A program made the translations under genes and the position numbers. Shown piece by piece: positions 5,132-6,876 of a stretch of DNA of 6,876 nucleotides (the stretch's first letter is position 1; the number at the start of each line of letters is the position of its first letter). A model generated the notes under the pieces. It was not told the DNA's origin, did no database searches, and saw only the letters and a list, made by a program, of their open reading frames with translations. The stretch lies in contig JAITWV010000100.1 of the NCBI GenBank assembly GCA_031285105.1, forward strand, positions 1 through 6,876. Direction: 5' to 3'. This DNA comes from Streptococcaceae bacterium (GTDB lineage Bacteria; Bacillota; Bacilli; Lactobacillales; Streptococcaceae).

Positions 5132-6094
5132 ATGTATCAACTAACTTGCAAAAATTGCGGTAGTAATGATATAAAAGTGTCTGGAAATAGTGCTGTTTGT
5201 TCGTATTGTTCCACGAAATATTTTTTATCCAAAAATAATGAGCTGATTGATAGAAATTTTAAAAATATGATGCTTAACTCAGTTCTTGGAAAGGTATCAT
5301 TAATCGTTGCAGTGGTTGCTATTTCACTTAGTTTATTTTCGGTTTTCTTAGTAAAAACTGAAAATAAGGCACAGCAAAAAGCTAGTATAAACACTCAACA
5401 GGATAAAATTCAATTCATAAATCCTGCGGAACTTGGTTATGAGAATATCAATAAAGTAGGAAATTGGTCTAAAAGTATTTATGACTCCATTCAAAGACCA
5501 GTAACAAAAGCAGATGAACAAACGAAACAAATAGAATATATTGCTGGTACCAATATTGATGAAATTATAAAGCAAGTCGGTTTTCCAACAACTAACGAAA
5601 TAACACCTTCGCTCAATTTTGCGGTTGCGGTTTGGCGGAAGGAAGTAGGAGATTTAAGAATTGGAATCACAATTTTGTATGACTACCGTACAAATATTAT
5701 TAAAGACTCTATGATAAATGCTAACGAACGTTTTGGTACAGGCGAAGCAAAAGGACCTAGCATGGATTTAACGAGATATATTCTAGATCAAAAGTTCGTT
5801 TATGACCACATAGAAAATATCAAAGGTTGGTCTGGTTCTCTCTACGATTCGATCACACCAAGAGGCATAATAAAGAATCGTGATACGGATATTGAAACCT
5901 ACGTAGGTGTAGATTTGTTTTCTAATTTAGAACCGAAACTTTCTAAACCAAAAACAATAATAGAACATTCAAATGGGGAAACAAGCATATTTTGGGAGAA
6001 AAAAGTTGATGGTAAAACGATTCAGGTCGAAATTGATTATTTAAAAGATTCAAGTGTCATTATTTATAAGGGCTTGAGAATCAAGGAGAATTGA
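5132..6094 (+). CDS. zinc-ribbon single-pass membrane protein with duplicated outer domain
   Basis: The 320-residue protein opens with a zinc ribbon (C6, C9, C23, C26: CKNCG and CSYC), then a linker, one membrane helix (about 54-74) and a long C-terminal part that should lie outside the membrane. That outer part contains two related units, about 105-205 and 226-320. Each begins ENI..(K)..W followed by S.S(I/L)YDSI, has a Y(I/V)G(T/V) strand, and ends with W(R/E)K followed by alternating hydrophobic strands ending in II. The two tryptophans are W112 and W233, 121 residues apart. The ATG at 5132 is preferred over an upstream TTG at 5090 because GAGG (5121-5124) precedes it and the zinc ribbon then sits at the very start. 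The family and function are unknown; an inside-to-outside sensing or scaffold role is possible. Confidence 0.78.
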   Translation: MYQLTCKNCGSNDIKVSGNSAVCSYCSTKYFLSKNNELIDRNFKNMMLNSVLGKVSLIVAVVAISLSLFSVFLVKTENKAQQKASINTQQDKIQFINPAELGYENINKVGNWSKSIYDSIQRPVTKADEQTKQIEYIAGTNIDEIIKQVGFPTTNEITPSLNFAVAVWRKEVGDLRIGITILYDYRTNIIKDSMINANERFGTGEAKGPSMDLTRYILDQKFVYDHIENIKGWSGSLYDSITPRGIIKNRDTDIETYVGVDLFSNLEPKLSKPKTIIEHSNGETSIFWEKKVDGKTIQVEIDYLKDSSVIIYKGLRIKEN

Positions 6095-6116
6095 TATAAA
6101 TATTTGAAAAATTGTC

Positions 6117-6145
6117 AAAAAATCACAGTGCGTTCTCGATTTTTT
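6117..6145 (+). terminator. weak AT-rich hairpin with T-run after the zinc-ribbon gene
   Basis: AAAAAATC (6117-6124) pairs with GATTTTTT (6138-6145), and one further T follows. This A-tract/T-tract stem could terminate transcription of the three-gene run before the promoter of the next gene. The stem is almost pure A:T, so it is weak. Confidence 0.35.
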
Positions 6146-6153
6146 TAACAGGA

Positions 6154-6198
6154 TATATAATGTTTTTGTTCAGATAGATTGAATGAAAACATTATATA
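6154..6198 (+). promoter_or_regulatory. 20-bp hairpin overlapping promoter and leader of the 6215 gene
   Basis: Bases 6154-6173 pair with 6179-6198 around a 5-base loop: 13 perfect outer base pairs, then seven more including three G-U pairs. The left arm contains a consensus -10 box, TATAAT (6156-6161); a poor -35 (TTCTCG, 6133-6138) sits 17 bases upstream. The right arm ends five bases before the ribosome site AAGGAG (6204-6209). It could be an operator for a dimeric repressor or, in read-through RNA, a structure that controls termination or translation. Confidence 0.6.
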
Positions 6199-6214
6199 CC
6201 CAAAAGGAGAAAAA

Positions 6215-6574
6215 ATGGAAAACGAATTAAACTACGAATTCTTAAGAAAAATGCTCGCAATGGATAAAAAGCGTGATCAACTTCTTGAAACTCTATCTGT
6301 ACTAACGAAAAAGTATAGCAATCAGCGTTACCAAAACTTAACTGAAGATTTTACTTTTGTTCAGGTTCCAGTAGAAATTTGGTCATTATGGTATGAACAT
6401 GGCGAGGGTGTACTTAGCTTAAAAGGTTTGGAACGTGAAATCAAGTTAGCAATTTTCGACTACAAGAATTACGAAAAGCTAGAACGTGCAGAAGTTAAAT
6501 TATATGTGTTGGAACATGAATTTGAAAAAGCATTCTCAAAATTGGAAAGCGCAATCCAAACTAACCGTTTATAG
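6215..6574 (+). CDS. hypothetical helical protein (119 aa)
   Basis: The product is not recognised. It is 119 residues, highly charged and probably helical at both ends: NYEFLRKMLAMDKKRDQLLE (about 6-25) and a long Glu/Lys-rich helix (about 77-113, REIKLAIFDY to SKLESAIQ) with coiled-coil character. A central aromatic patch, FTFVQVPVEIWSLWYEHGEG (about 47-66), may be a binding face. There is no signal peptide or membrane segment, so it should be cytoplasmic. The ATG at 6215 is preferred over an upstream TTG at 6179, which lies inside the hairpin, because AAGGAG (6204-6209) precedes it at ideal spacing. It has its own promoter-like box and a terminator-like hairpin right after the stop, so it is probably a one-gene unit. 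Confidence 0.75.
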   Translation: MENELNYEFLRKMLAMDKKRDQLLETLSVLTKKYSNQRYQNLTEDFTFVQVPVEIWSLWYEHGEGVLSLKGLEREIKLAIFDYKNYEKLERAEVKLYVLEHEFEKAFSKLESAIQTNRL

Positions 6575-6576
6575 TT

Positions 6577-6619
6577 TCGCAAATTCCTTAAATATTTTAC
6601 TGGATTAATTTGCGATTTT
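6577..6619 (+). terminator. hairpin terminator after the 6215 gene
   Basis: TCGCAAATT (6577-6585) is the exact reverse complement of 6607-6615, and TTTT follows immediately. The stem begins two bases after the stop codon. The 21-base loop is long, but CC (6586-6587) and GG (6602-6603) could extend the pairing. Confidence 0.5.
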
Positions 6620-6871
6620 GTTACTGGAATAGTGTGCCGTTTGACATAAAATTAAATGCACATTTACACAGATAAAATTTTTGCATTAAATTTGAATTAT
6701 TTTTCATTCCATTTTCAGTCTTAAATAGCCATTGAGTAAAAGCGAAAAACTTCACTAAATATAATTGAATATCCATGAAACCACCTGCAAAGAACGATAT
6801 TCTTAACTCATAAGATACGTATCAAAAATAAATGTCAACAGAAAAACAAACCGAAAAGGTAGGAAACCCTC
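6620..6871 (+). promoter_or_regulatory. non-coding leader upstream of a probable gene at 6872
   Basis: No credible gene is seen in this stretch. It contains a perfect -35 hexamer TTGACA (6641-6646) with only a poor -10 at normal distance (around 6663-6669). A 12-base inverted repeat with one mismatch follows (6649-6660 with 6682-6693). Nearer the gene are TCTTA/TAAGA (6801-6805 with 6811-6815) and the palindrome GATACGTATC (6814-6823). These look like control elements of the next gene; no iterons or tRNA are seen. Confidence 0.35.
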
Positions 6872-6876
6872 ATGAC
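6872..6876 (+). CDS. probable start of next gene, cut by window end
   Basis: An ATG at 6872 is preceded by AAAAGGTAGG (6854-6863) at a normal ribosome-site spacing of eight bases. Only the first codon and two further bases are inside the window, so nothing can be said about the product. Confidence 0.4.

Overview
This is an AT-rich window with every gene on the + strand. It has strong AGGAGG-like ribosome sites and some GTG and TTG starts, which points to a low-GC Gram-positive bacterium (Bacillota). Serine-resolvase genes, a Fic gene and an IS607-family transposon with many unrecognised small genes suggest an accessory region such as a plasmid or integrated element. A Lactobacillales host is a guess from style only.

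Layout: (1) Bases 46-160 resemble the 3' RNA scaffold (omega RNA / reRNA) of a TnpB transposon, with no tnpB inside the window. This abuts a serine resolvase that has lost its N-terminal catalytic part (180-536). (2) Bases 536-1663 are a Fic-protein gene (821-1537) bounded by two 70-bp direct repeats that differ at four positions. A strong 16-bp inverted repeat lies beside the left copy. (3) Bases 1771-2367 encode a resolvase-like protein in which the catalytic serine and most other active-site residues are replaced. The right 70-bp repeat and several small inverted repeats lie upstream of it, where a resolvase res site would normally be. (4) Bases about 2368-4400 form an apparently intact IS607-family transposon: tnpA (MerR-type HTH plus serine recombinase), overlapping tnpB (RuvC nuclease with complete D/E/D and zinc finger), and a 3' omega RNA that matches the orphan scaffold at the window start. 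(5) Bases 4429-6094 are a three-gene run of unknown function: a small soluble protein, a small two-helix membrane protein overlapping it by 4 nt, and a zinc-ribbon, single-pass membrane protein with a tandemly duplicated extracytoplasmic domain. (6) Bases 6215-6574 encode a 119-residue helical protein behind a 20-bp hairpin that overlaps its promoter. It is followed by a terminator-like hairpin and about 260 bases of leader before a probable start codon at 6872.

The left half reads as layered mobile-element history. One TnpB-type element seems to have cut into a resolvase gene, a Fic gene sits between recombination-like repeats, and an IS607 transposon landed just after the next resolvase-like gene. 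The active recombinases visible are limited to the IS607 TnpA: one resolvase is truncated and the other looks catalytically dead. The right half is an unrecognised gene set that may be envelope-associated.
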